Shown here: positions 35,101-46,472 of the stretch, one piece after another
Layout of the letters: every line of letters begins with the position of its first letter
Numbering within the stretch: the first letter of the stretch is position 1
DNA from: Cyathus striatus
Lineage: Eukaryota; Basidiomycota; Agaricomycetes; Agaricales; Nidulariaceae
NCBI GenBank assembly: GCA_025738555.1
Contig: JAOVFP010000001.1
Span: 5,208,001 to 5,272,000 of the forward strand
DNA: 64,000 nucleotides
Direction of reading: 5' to 3'
Notes under the pieces: model-generated
The model's database searches: none
Seen by the model: only the letters and a program-made list of their open reading frames with translations
Told to the model about the DNA's origin: nothing
Translations under genes and position numbers: made by a program

Positions 35101-36269
35101 ATATCTAAATATGAATACACACACACACACCACTATCAAGTATTCTACACACATATTCTCTGTCTATATTATAAATATATTTTAACTCATACTATAATCC
35201 AGCTCAATTATTACCAAGTCCACCATTAATTTAGTCCTAAATCATCCACCACCATTTACACTTAAGTTATATCACTTGTATATCTCTTCTCCTACCACTC
35301 AATGTCTCAACCCAAACTTTATCAATTCCACCATTAATTACTACAGTCCTAATCAAATATATAATATCCAATCATTATAGTGATACATCTCTCAATTATA
35401 GTTTATATCTACACCCCCCTACTTTACCTGTGAGAAATATATGTATATTCAATATTATACATTATCATATCACACCCATCACCATTTACACATAAATTAC
35501 ATTTTCAATATATCTCTCTGAATATTTCATCTACCCCAAATATCAATTTATACACTAATATGATATCAACTCTCTGAATACCCTCATCAATTACACACAT
35601 ATATTATACACCTTACATCCCATTTTCTCTTTTTACCTATCTAAATTTTAATACCCATCAATATTTACACATCAATTAATCCATACTACTTACACTATAT
35701 ATATATCAAATCTCCTACTCCAAAATTTCAAATATCAATTCACATCATCTAATTATGTATTCTACACATACCCACTCTCTAATTCTTTTAGTATTCCCAA
35801 AATCATTCTAATTTATTTTTGATATACACTCATGTATCCATCAATTACACACTTATTCTACACTGAAAATCTTACCAAATGTACTCTAAATTACTCCAAC
35901 ACCCATCCAAAAAATTTCATTTTACTGATTATCATCACATATTTTTATCTATATAAATATACATCTTTAATTGTCCTATTCATTCCAAGGGGTAACACAT
36001 TCCAGCACATTATAACCACATATAACAAAACATCACAACAGCTGAATCTCTAACAAATACACTATAATTTATACTACAATAGTCACAGAAATGCGAAATT
36101 TAATTATTATAGTGCCCATATTATCCATGGAAATATATACACCAATATTTTAATCATTATATTCAATGGGGGAAAGAGAAGGAAAAGAAATGGAAGGGAA
36201 GTGGCAGTAACAGACCTCTGACCATAGGTGCAGCCATCAAATAGCCATTGTGGCGTGCTTAGTCATTGC
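35101..36269. other. AT-rich filler inside Helitron A
   Basis: Very AT-rich and pyrimidine-skewed on the plus strand, with many ATTACAC, CATCACC and TATATA words. No coding signal is seen beyond a chance short frame at 35832-36053. Confidence 0.6.
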
Positions 36270-36417
36270 TTAGTCATTTTCATTTCTCTTTTTGGTTTGT
36301 ATTTCCAAATTCTGATCAAAACAAATATTGTAAAACATCGCCGGGGTTTCCCTCCGAATGCATTCCCACGATTATATTTATATCCAAATTCCCAGGCACT
36401 TTCTCTTTCTATTTAGA
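36270..36417 (-). repeat. 5'-terminal region of Helitron A
   Basis: About 148 bp, roughly 90 percent alike by eye to 34067-34208. Both read TCTAAATAGAAAGAGAA from the terminus and share GGAATGCATTCGGAGGG further in. Similarity stops at the terminal T on the outer side. Confidence 0.88.
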
Positions 36418-36911
36418 TGATTGTGGAATAACAGCGGAGATACCTTCCGAAAGTACATGTGTCCTAAGTATTCGGAAGGCGTCAAGAATAGCTGTGAAAA
36501 CTGGATCCAATCGGTCAATGTCTACCTTTCAGCCGTATATTCCACCTAGCTGTATATTGATCAGGTACCCAATGTAAATGAGATTTAGAATGAAAAGTAG
36601 TTTCCTTTCGCAAATTTATGGAGAGATGAATACATGAAAGGGTGGCTTGAGCTGAGCAAGAGATGATAGACGCGTCGTGCTGCGCGTTACGTACGGATTC
36701 GGAATGGATAAAGGAAGTGTGACTTGTCACGTCACGGCGCAGTTGATCGTCATGCGCAACGACGGTGACGCAGTGTTCTTAACCTCTCGGACCTTTCCTC
36801 ATCCTTATGCTCTCCCTTACCTGAGCTCCATCTCGACAGCTCCCTCAGCTTCTCTCTTCCAGCTGTATACTACCTGACAACTCCTGAAAACTCTCCAGGA
36901 GTCCCACAACA
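36418..36911. other. Host flank and promoter of the TMEM184-like gene
   Basis: No gene seen. The Helitron 5' end lies 494 bp from the start codon at 36912, so the insertion may have displaced upstream promoter sequence. Confidence 0.5.
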
Positions 36912-39703
36912 ATGGTTTGGGGTGGTTCTGGCGACAGGTTGCCTTTGCCTGTTCTTGTTCTCTCTGCAATCTCGACGGTCGTAGCTGTGGTGGTATCTGG
37001 ATTGTCTATCTATTTACAGTTGAAGAACTATCGAAAACCCCTTCTGCAGAGGTATGTAGTATGCAGGTCTCTTTGTGTAACGAACACTGAACATTTTCAT
37101 TGCTTAGGGAAGTAATTCGAATTATGATTATGGTTCCAGTATACGCAATCGCATCACTTATCTCCCTATTCTCTGTGGAGGCTGCTTTTGTAATTGACGC
37201 TATACGAGATATTTATGAGGTATGAATCAAACTTCCCGTCGTGTCTATTATGATAGGTCTTGTGCCGTCCATGGGAGAACGAAGAACCCGCTCCTTCCGT
37301 TCATTCTTGCCACTAGGGCCACGGGGTTGATTATATCAACTGTGCATGTTATATTCCTCCCTGATATCGATATCAGATAGCTCTTACTTGGGCTCCATAC
37401 ATCTCTGAGTCCCATCGCAGAACACGAGTTAGCTATTACCTCCATAGAACAATGCTTGCACTGCAATTACACCAACGTGCTGGGGCAATTTTCTACTTCT
37501 CTTCTCCATTTACCTTTCAATGATGTTTCTGATCCACCTTTCTGCAGGCCTTCGTTATCTACTGTTTCTTTTCCCTTCTTCTCTCCTATTTGGGCGGCGA
37601 GCGTTCGTTACTCATCATGTTGCATGGACGACCCCCAAAAGAACCTGTATTTCCCATGAATCTATTCAAACGAGAAATCGATGTTAGTGATCCTTACACG
37701 TTCCTCTTCCTCAAAAGAGGAATTTTTCGTAAGTGTCATGATAGATTGGAATGTTCGAGCAGTGACTCAAAAATAATTGTTTCCCAGAATATGTACAAGT
37801 GAAACCCATACTCGCTGCCGTTACATTAATCCTTAAGGCATGCGGCAAATTCAATGAGGGCGATTTTCGTGCCAACTCCGGTTACCTATACGTGAGCATT
37901 GTCTACAACACCAGTATATGTCTAGCTCTATATTGTCTAGCCGTATTCTGGATGTGCGTAAACGATGACCTAAAACCATACAGGTAAGTAATGAATTATC
38001 CGACATGCCCACACTGAGCGCCTGACGGATCCCACAATCAAAACAGACCAGTCCCCAAGTTCTTGTGCGTGAAGGGAATACTCTTTTTCTCCTTCTGGCA
38101 ATCGGTCGCCATCTCCGCACTCGTCGCAGCGCGTGTGATCACCAAACTGGGTCCGTACACCGACCCGGAAAACGTGTCCGTCGGGCTCAACGATACGCTA
38201 ATCTGCCTTGAGATGCCGTTCTTCGCCATAGCGCACATGTACGCCTTTTCCTACAAGGACTACATCGATCCGCGACACACCTTTGTTGCCCGTATGCCGA
38301 TGTACTACGCCACCCGCGACGCGTTTGGACTCCGTGACGTGTTTGAGGACTCCAAAGCGATTCTCCGCGGCGAAGGGATGGATTACCGCGACTTTGAGCC
38401 AGCCGAAGGGTTCATGCATCAAGGCGTGGGAAGGGAGCGCAGAATTCGAGCGGGGCTGCGTTACAGTAAAGGGGGTAGGCGGAAATACTGGCTACCAAAA
38501 CCCACCGAAGATACCCAACCACCAGGACGAGCTGAGCGCGCCGTGAACCGAGTTATCACCAAGTTCGCTGGCCGGAGTCAGGGAGAAGAGGTGCACGCCC
38601 CTCTGCTGCAGGAACAAGCCGAAGACGTGGTACATCTGGCGCCTGACCTCCAAAGCCCAACGGAACAACCTAACATCTGGGGAGACCCGGCGGTCGAGGA
38701 TGGTTATGAATTACCGTTTGGGGATCTCGATGATGCTGATGAACAGTTGTTTACCCATAGTAAGCAGTATCTCTTTGGAGACTATAATTATCCTTGCATC
38801 GATGTGAGTTCAGAGTCTGCGAGGAGCGCAATTTGGACTGAGGAGGAGCGGGTGTTGAGAGATGAACGGGGCGCCTGGTTCTCCCCTCTGCGCGGTGCCA
38901 AGGGGCAGCAGGTTCTACAACAGCGAGATAGGCCTGCATGGGAGGGTTACGGCGCAGTTTCAACGACAGCATGGGATAATGGAATGGCGAGGCATGGTAG
39001 CTTCCATGCAGAAACAGGGGATGGCGACGGGCGAGTCATCGACCACGAGCAAGACCGCGCAGCAATGGGCTCGCCTAAAGATGTAAAGCTAAAGTGGACC
39101 AAGTTGCATGGCCAGCAGCCCCGATCAATATCGCATTCTCAATCGCAATCTCCCCACCTCCGAACTCGCTATTCGCCACAGATCGATTCTTCATCTTCGA
39201 CGCCATCTTCTGGAAGCGGCAGTCAACACCCACATAGCAGACCGTCTCCTTCAATATCACGCCACAGTTCTCGAAATTCTACAGCACCACCTGTTCTCCC
39301 TGCAGACGCCGTGGACCTTATCGTGGAAGATACGACAGGTGCCTCTGAGGAACGTGAGAGGGATAGGAGGAAGGGTGAGCCTGCTATGCGGGGTTCTGGG
39401 CTTCGCAAGATTTATCGACGTGGGTTTGTTGTTGAGCATGGGGACGGGAGGAAATCTGAAGGGCAGATCGAGGTCGAGGATCCTAGTCCGTCTGATAGGC
39501 GCCGTATAGACGCCGGGGAGGAGATGCTTGAAGCGCTGGGTCATAAAGACGACGATTACGAGGAGCCTGCAGACCATGGTGTGGAACCTTCGGAATGGAC
39601 TCATGAAGCAGAAGGTTTGGTTGCGCGGGCTGGTACGCCACCTTTGCATGCACGCCTTCAAGCGAACACTTTCGTTGTTGACGATGATAACCCTTGGGCG
39701 TAA
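36912..39703 (+). CDS. TMEM184/Ost-alpha family (DUF300) seven-TM protein
   Basis: Five exons in phase: 36912-37051, 37108-37219, 37548-37728, 37788-37983, 38047-39703, giving 761 aa. The first ~300 residues hold seven hydrophobic segments. They carry family signatures: RDIYEAFVIYCFFSLLLSYL (spliced), GGERSLLIMLHGR, QVKPILAAVTLILKACGKF, and RPVPKFLCVKGILFFSFWQS. After the last segment come YKDYIDPRH and a ~430-residue hydrophilic tail, rich in Ser, acidic and basic residues and probably disordered. Family members are membrane transport or trafficking proteins; fungal function is poorly known. Intron 2 is 328 bp, far longer than all others in the window, and contains a perfect 16-bp palindrome. 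The Helitron pair lies directly upstream. Confidence 0.9.
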
Positions 39704-40006
39704 CGTATATAACGTTGAACATGCTATGATAGTTTTCTGTTAGACTGTATACTAGCTACTGGTAATCACTTGTTATTTCTGATTATAGCTATATTCCAGT
39801 TGTACTTACCCTGCAAGATGTTAATACATGCAAGCTTCATTCCGGATATCAATCATTCCGAGAAGAATGGTGTTTAGTGTACATATCAGCTTCACACCGG
39901 ATATCAACAATCCCCGAGAGAAGTGCTTTACAGTCTATATTCATTTGATTCTAATAATGATACAGCATTCTTCTTTTTATTCGTACAGAACATTCACCCA
40001 GTAAAC
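39704..40006. other. Convergent 3' flanks
   Basis: Shared 3' region of the TMEM184-like gene (+) and peroxiredoxin (-). Two copies of a ~25-bp word containing CCGGATATCAA lie at about 39842 and 39896. Confidence 0.5.
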
Positions 40007-40813
40007 CTACAGCTTGGATAGAGCGCTGAGGACGGCGTCAGCACCGGACACAGACACTTCCTTGCCAGGCTCAGCCTGTTGAACGAAATCAATAACTGCA
40101 TTTATAGCTGACATAGAGAACACTTACACCAACGTACTTGACGACAAGGTCATCAATGATAAGAGCGTAACGAGCAGTGCGGATTCCAAGGCCTGCAGCA
40201 GTCAAGTCAAGGGTCAACCCAAGCTTCTTGGACCAGGCAGCATCAGCGTCAGAGAGAGCAAGGATCTGTCGGTTGATATGAGAAAATGCCAATAACAATG
40301 ACAACAATCGCAAGCGCGCATCACCTTATCTTTAAGACCCTCGAAACGGCCCCATCCGCTCATAACAAAGGGATCGTTGGCAGCGACGACAGCGACAACA
40401 TCAACACCCTTTGCTTTGATCTCGTCGTATTTCTTGAGATAAGGGGGGAGATGGTTGACATGGCAGGTGGGCTATTGACATACCACATGTCCTGGTCAGC
40501 AGGAAGATCGCTCACGGACTCTAGTTACTTACGGTGAAGGCACCAGGTACCGCGAAGAGAACGACCTTCTTGCCCTTCCAGTCTTTGGTAGACAGGGCGG
40601 TAGCTATTCATAGCAAGATTAGTATGCAAGCGGGGCAGATTCGGGCTGCTACTTACGGATACCGCAGGCAAGCTGATCGAGGGCGGTCAGATCGGGTGGT
40701 TAGGCGCACGACAGGCAGCAGAAGGGACTCACGTTGTCGTCGAGTTCGGGGGTGTAGGCAACGTACTTGAAAGTGCCCTCTGGGATAGTATCACCGACTT
40801 TGATGGTGGCCAT
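40007..40813 (-). CDS. Peroxiredoxin, Prx5/AhpC-TSA type
   Basis: Six exons in phase: 40733-40813 (ATG 40813), 40657-40672, 40533-40603, 40325-40471, 40128-40265, 40007-40075, giving 173 aa, the usual length for fungal Prx5-type enzymes. The active-site motif VPGAFTPTC is completed across intron 3, with the peroxidatic Cys in PTCHVNHLP. Further signatures are VVAVVAANDPFVMSGW and a family-typical segment around LGIRTARYALIIDD. The enzyme reduces hydrogen peroxide and organic peroxides with thioredoxin or glutathione as electron donor. No targeting signal is visible, so it is probably cytosolic. Exon 2 is a 16-nt microexon; skipping it would shift the frame. Confidence 0.95.
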
Positions 40814-43030
40814 TGGGATTGTGTGGGTAAGAAGTGGGGAGGTTAGAATGAAGTGGAGGTTGTGTGTTGGTAGTACTTCGTTGCGATCGTGTTTAAATAT
40901 ACAATCGTCGATGCTCGCGATAACTAATCACTTGAGTGACCGGACACAGGCTGACTTATCATCTCGCGCCATGATTGGCCAGACGCGTCTTGGTATGACC
41001 AAGTAGTCACGTGCCACGCGTCACCCCGACGCTCTGAGGCTTCGCCATTTGTTTGGGAACGCATTTTATGGGGAGCACATGAGATTGGGAAGATGCTGAC
41101 TGCCTTCGCTGATACAGAGCCAAGGAGCGTCACGCCCAACGACTTTGTTCTGGGGTTCGTCGTCTGAAAGGAGCCTCTGTTCACATGGTCTGGTTCTCAT
41201 GAAAGTTGCGTGTTGGTTGCGTGATCCCCAGAACAATCGAGGGAGTCTACTATGATACATTGACAACAATTCATGCTGCTATAAATGAGTCCTCCTGAAT
41301 CACATTTATTTCAGTCGCAACCTCAAATAACGACCATTGCAGATGTCAGCGGCACAAGATGTCTAGTGTTACTGGGCACTGCCACTCTGCGAGCAAAGAT
41401 GGAGAATTGGGACGCCTAATGACCGAGGTAAGCAGTAGTATGTTTATAGATGCCGAATCGATAATCATAGGCAGTCTGAGAGAGGTGGACTGTGGGTCGT
41501 CTTCTAAAGATGGTGATGCCTAAAACGACCGTAAATAGGAGCATGTCGATCCTTTAATCTTCGCCAGCGGCGGTTAAGGTTCTGAATGAGGAGGATGAAC
41601 CAGATGTAGATCACTCTGTAAATCTTAATTACATCTGTTCCCGCGTCTTATTCAGAAAATGCGCACGGTGACCGTAGTGGAACTGCGATGATGCGAATGA
41701 ACAAGATTATCTTGGACATGTTTAGCAGATACTGGTCCGAAGGGCTGTGCTATTCGGTGCAAACGCCGGATTTTGAGCTCACACATGCGCGTTGTGCGCT
41801 TCTTTGATTGATAGATAGAGACGAAAAGGAACGAGCTCGCAGCATCTGGTGTGCTTACGCCAACTGTTCTTCTATAAATATTGAGGGAATGGAGTGAGAA
41901 GCAGTGGAATGACTGATGAACGTTATTGCATTGAATACCCTTACGACGATCCGGATTGCTCTCGTATAACATTCCGAGACAGTCCCCCACCTCGTGTTCA
42001 GCAGAGTGAAATAAATATCCCTTTTTGACCGAGGTTGACGATATACGGGGTTGGATCGTCCGCGAATGGGGATCCTGTGAAGATGATGCACCTACAATGA
42101 ATTTTTTCAAATGATTTTATGAATAAAGGGTTTGATAATTTAGGGGCGCGTAGACGAGCCGGTCGGTAGAATACAGTCCTCTGTACCTTATGTGCGATCA
42201 TGCGATGTCACATCTCGAAATGCTAAACTGTAAATCAAGTCGACGATGGCAGGATGGAGATTTGTAGCAGTCACGACGAAGATAGCACTAAACAGAGAAT
42301 GCCACGGTCTTCCAACCCTTCCTGGTGGCCGCCGGTGTTTCCGGCCCCCCGGCGATACCCAGTTTAAGGTGGTTTCTAAATTAAGGACCTCGTCCAGAAA
42401 CGGGCCAGCGCGGCAGGCCGCAATGCGGTGCGATCGTTGCCCTGCTCTCCCCAGCAAAGCCAGCTCAGAATCCAATCCAGTCCTGCAATAATCTGGCTCT
42501 GCCGGGATGTGTGTCACTAGTATCATGGATATCAATCTTCATACAGTAGCTCCAATTCTTCATATTCGTCCCCGATCCACAGGGATTATGACAAATTATT
42601 CCTACTATCCTTACCAAATCTCCATCCAAACCACCACTACTCGCACACCATCTCCAGTCTCCAGAGTTTGCGACTCAATGTGATCCATTGTGGGTCACAA
42701 GCCGTCTATCAAAGATCTTTTCTGATAGACGCTTGACTTATATGACACTTTCTTCCTTGGGAGGGAATCATTCAACCCGACCGAAAGCATGCCTTAGAAA
42801 TCCATCAATTGGCTCTTGCTATCCTTGCGAAATTTGATTCTTCAAGTAACTTACTTGTTCCCTTGTCATCCTTTGATGGAACAGTGCAACTTTAGTTTTA
42901 GATCACCACGACTCTGATGCGCATCATCCGTACTACTTAAACGGTCCCACTTTCAAGGTTCATAATTGACACTAGGGACCCAACCTACCGAGCTACCTCC
43001 CACCTCGAGTACTGGTATCGCTGTACTATT
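40814..43030. other. Intergenic, no supported gene
   Basis: Contains the peroxiredoxin promoter. Open frames at 41652-42535 (mostly -) overlap on several frames without motifs or consistent introns. The block at 42246-42500 is GC-rich compared with its surroundings and could be a decayed coding segment; I cannot name it. Confidence 0.4.
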
Positions 43031-43465
43031 ATGCCTTCTTCGATGAGCCACAAGCCTCCACTCTCTACTGTACGCCTCGTCGTTAGCTCGAACGGCGAAC
43101 AGTATAGAGTTGTAGATGTTACCGGAGCAACCTCTGGCACATGGATACGAGAGCACATATTTTCCAAGGTCAGATCCACGTTAAACCTTTTCTCATCGTC
43201 AACCAACTCTTCGTTCCAGCTCTCCATACCAGAGGACTATTATCGGCATTATTCGATATACCCTTCTGAGATTGGTTCCTTCGCGTTAGGTGGTCCATTG
43301 AGCGACAAGGCGCTCTATACACTATGTCGAGACCGAGGCGATCCATCCGGATTCCTCAAGTTCTTCATCTCAACATCTCCTGATCGTCCCGCACCGCAGT
43401 ACGAGCCAGGATTTGCGGTAGAATTAGCATCGGTTCGTATATCCCGGTCTATCGGCATATCCTAA
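43031..43465 (+). CDS. Orphan ORF resembling the N-terminal domain of fungal MAPKKKs
   Basis: A 144-aa intronless frame from ATG 43031. Residues ~20-45 read YRVVDVTGATSGTWIREHIF and residues ~70-115 include YSIYPSEIGSFALGGPLSD followed by LCRDRGDPSGFLKFF. In basidiomycete BCK1/STE11-like MAPKKKs, a ubiquitin-like or Ras-binding N-terminal domain carries very similar wording (V-D-ITGA...IRE-IFTKL... FSIY-TEIG-FA-G-ALSD). No kinase domain or SAM domain follows; the frame stops at 43465. It may be a truncated duplicate, a stand-alone adaptor, or a relic. The family link is from memory of motifs and should be checked. Confidence 0.5.
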   Translation: MPSSMSHKPPLSTVRLVVSSNGEQYRVVDVTGATSGTWIREHIFSKVRSTLNLFSSSTNSSFQLSIPEDYYRHYSIYPSEIGSFALGGPLSDKALYTLCRDRGDPSGFLKFFISTSPDRPAPQYEPGFAVELASVRISRSIGIS

Positions 43466-44682
43466 TATATCTAACCACACGATGCACTTTCAGCCCTATC
43501 TTGTGAACCGTTCATGACATACGCCTATCCCCTCCTATTGTCAGAGCCCTGCACCGTCACGACACGACACCGTCAAGAACCTCTCCTTAGGCCATAGTAG
43601 GCCTTACCCAGCCCCCATTTGGATCGAACATTTTGTATTTTTAACATATCATTCGCGGTCGACAGTCCTCATTTGCAAAAACCCACTTACACATACTGGC
43701 ATTGTGTTCTGAACGTCTCACGAGGTGGTCTTGTACGATAATTTGTAGGAAGTCTGTACGCAATATTAACCATTGTATCATGCATATCATGCGAAAGCAA
43801 CGGTCTACTCCAAGAAGTTTATCTTGCTCTATGACTCTCGATGATACACTCATCACACGATCGCCGAAGTCTACCAAGTCCCGGATGACGCACTTCAAAT
43901 CACAGACCCGAGAGTCCATCACCAGCAGGGTCTTACAAGCAACCTGCCCAGATGAGTCTTCAGACAAAGTCACGACGGATCACGTACGGATCACATGGGG
44001 ACTTGATGAAACTCTCTCCTCGAAGGAGCAAGAAGAAACACGAGGCAATCTCAGTGTGAACCCGTGCACTCAATTAAGTGGTCTGATAATTCTCTCTTTT
44101 CGCAAGCTTGAAACACGGCGTCCCAAAGTAAGGAACTATCTCTGCGTATCTTATGTTTATGAGAACAAATTACTGCCGACTCGGACGAGTGTTTGACGTG
44201 AGATGACAATTGCCTTCAATACCTGAGGTACTTATTCCTCTCAAACGTTATAGAGTGACGTTAAGGACTGCGGACATCCGAGGCGAGTTTCATATCCGGT
44301 AAATAATAGAGAGATATCTACTCTGTAAAGGAGAAGCGCTCAGTACTGCTCATTGCCCTACAGGATTAACTTCGTAGTATTGAATTTATTGATAGGACCA
44401 CCACAGGGTTCGGACCCGTTATATCAAGCATTCAATAAGTTGAATACCTTGACCTACGGTGGGTATAGTATCAGATGCGGGGTCATCAAGTGTCAGGTCA
44501 TCGATGGATTTAAACGGGGACTGATATTGAAGATAGATGCTACAAGATGATCGGCTTGAGGGTGAACATCCGGACTCACATCGCACTGCCACAGATACAA
44601 ATAAAGCGTCCAACGACTTGAGAGATCCGCTGAAAAAATGTCTATGGATGTACAAGATAGTCAGCAACTCAAAAGCTATCCT
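43466..44682. other. Intergenic with one unassigned open frame
   Basis: The longest frame, 43702-44196 (+, 164 aa), is basic, rich in Ser/Thr/Arg and without recognisable motif. It overlaps an open frame on the opposite strand. I do not call a gene here. Confidence 0.35.
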
Positions 44683-45190
44683 TCACTTCTTAACAGTTCC
44701 GCCCTTCGTGCCACTTGGGCCTTGCGTCTTCACGCCTACGGTGGGTTTGTTGCCCGTCCCTCGCCCATCATACCTACGAAAGTGGTCAGCTGGGTTAATA
44801 CAAGTCATTTGTTGGTCGTTTGGGCATACCCCTCAATGTCTTCACTGCGAAAGTTATCGCTATCAGTCAATGCACCAGTGTTGGCAGGGACAACACGACT
44901 CACTTGTAGTCCTCCTCTTCGGGATCCTCCTCACCCCCATCCTCCAAAAATCTAAGTACAGTTAGCATTGAAGAATATCTGCAAAAGTGCTAGAGACATA
45001 CCTGCGGTCCACATCGTCCTCCAGTGGCTGGGAGTCCGAGGACTCCACAAGGGTTATCGGTTGAAGCTTATCCGGATTCTCTCTTAATTTACACGTCGCT
45101 TAGAAGAAAATCACAGAAAAGACATGTGCCAAATGCTTACAGTGGGCCAACCAGCGATTCATGTTCGATGTCCTTGAGAGTAGATGCCAT
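44683..45190 (-). CDS. Small acidic four-exon protein (89 aa), function unknown
   Basis: Four short exons join with correct phase at every border: 45141-45190 (ATG 45190), 45002-45082, 44904-44951, 44683-44773, total 270 nt including stop. Introns are 50-130 bp with GTAAG, GTATG and GTGAG donors and YAG or AAG acceptors. The protein has an N-terminal half MASTLKDIEHESLVGP..., an acidic middle (FLEDGGEEDPEEEDY), and a basic Gly/Lys/Thr-rich end (GTGNKPTVGVKTQ, GTVKK). No exon is long enough to stand out as an open frame. The acidic-then-basic layout and small size suggest a nuclear or chaperone-like partner, but this is a guess. The main support is four mutually consistent splice pairs, which is unlikely by chance. 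Confidence 0.65.
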
Positions 45191-46472
45191 GATGTGCGAG
45201 TCGTTTGACGCCGTGGGCACGTTGGTGTGGAAAGGTTTGAACATGTTAGAGTTGCCTTCTGGTGCTAACTTTGAGTTTGTTCCTGCGTATTTATAAGTTA
45301 TAACGAATGCCACGATGCAAGCATGACAGCTTTGTTACACGGTTGGCTTATATGGTTGGGGCTTAGTTGGAGAAGTCTATAGCAATACAACAGCTTGACA
45401 ATAGCTTTTCAACCTTTGTTATAACACTACATTACAACACTGCCATTGCCTGCGCACTTTGTCGGCCCTTAAAGTGCGCAGGCCATGTATTTGTTTATTG
45501 TACATTGCAAAGATGCGTATCAGTTTTCTAGAAGGCGCTTCATATGCTGAGAATTGTAACATGTTTTGGCAATGGGTGAAGGAAATGGGTCTGGGCCATC
45601 TGGTAAGTTCAAGGTAGCTAGACAGAAGAGAACTTGTTCCAAACGTTTTACCTGTAATGAAAAATGAATTTGGCACCAATGGGAATCCCTTATGAGAACT
45701 CTTGAGGTACTTCAGAAAATTAAATTAGGCAAGAATTATCATTTTCACGGAGACACGAGTCTTCTAGGTAGAACTTAGCGAAACAGCTGCCAGCATCGTT
45801 ACGATATCGCATATGATGGGCAGAACAGCTTGAAACTTTCTCTATGTTTTCTTCTACAGTTAGGGTCATAAGTATATAATACAGTCAAACTTGTCCTAAC
45901 CCATAACCGCAACAAGCCATAACCTGTAAACACCCATAAGATTTCTGTTCCACCAAATCGGTGAGCGGGGGAATTGATCAAAAATACCATAATCCGGTGA
46001 ACCGTGATAAATGATGACTCATGGAACAGATATATCACTAGTTAAGACCTAAGTATATTCCATAAAGTGTTCTGAAAAGCACAGTATAATGAAGCATACT
46101 ATCAAACATAGAACTTGAAAGCGCCAATGCAAAATAAATAATACAAACGAACTCTTATCTATGACGATGCGGTGGAGGAGCTCTGAGCGGTTGGGATTCG
46201 AGAATGACCATTATTTCGAACTTGTTTAAACTCCGGTTGATGGGAGGTGTTCGCTCTGCAAAATTTGATTTTTCATCGCCCTACATAACCCTACTACCTT
46301 AAAAGGTAGCGGGAATTAAATTGCTGTGTATGTAGAGCGTTAAGTATTGACGGAGGAATTGCTATATGATATAGAGTGTGGTAACCAAGTCTAGTAGGTA
46401 ACTTACATGGCTCGGAGTTCTCGGTTCAACTTGAAGTCTTCTGTAGACTCATGTTGTACATTCTCCGCACTA

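Larger units (their letters stand above)
34209..36417 (-). mobile_element. Helitron A, non-autonomous (2209 bp), head to tail with Helitron B
   Basis: On the minus strand it starts at 36417 with TCTAAATAGAAAG, preceded by host A (complement of T at 36418), and ends at 34209 with CTTG. Its 5' 150 bp (36270-36417) match the 5' end of element B, and its 3' 200 bp (34209-34410) match the 3' end of B, including both hairpins. Inside there is no Rep or helicase coding, only a minisatellite and about 1.1 kb of AT-rich sequence. The G of its CTTG is followed at once by the T of B's TCTAAATAG. It presumably moves, or moved, using proteins from B-like elements. Confidence 0.87.

Noticed and set aside
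41652..42535. Minus-strand ORFs, GC-rich
   Set aside because: Frames overlap and cannot be joined by plausible introns into a recognisable protein. Possibly a relic, not called.
43702..44196. 164-codon ORF
   Set aside because: Basic, low-information composition with an overlapping opposite frame; no motif.
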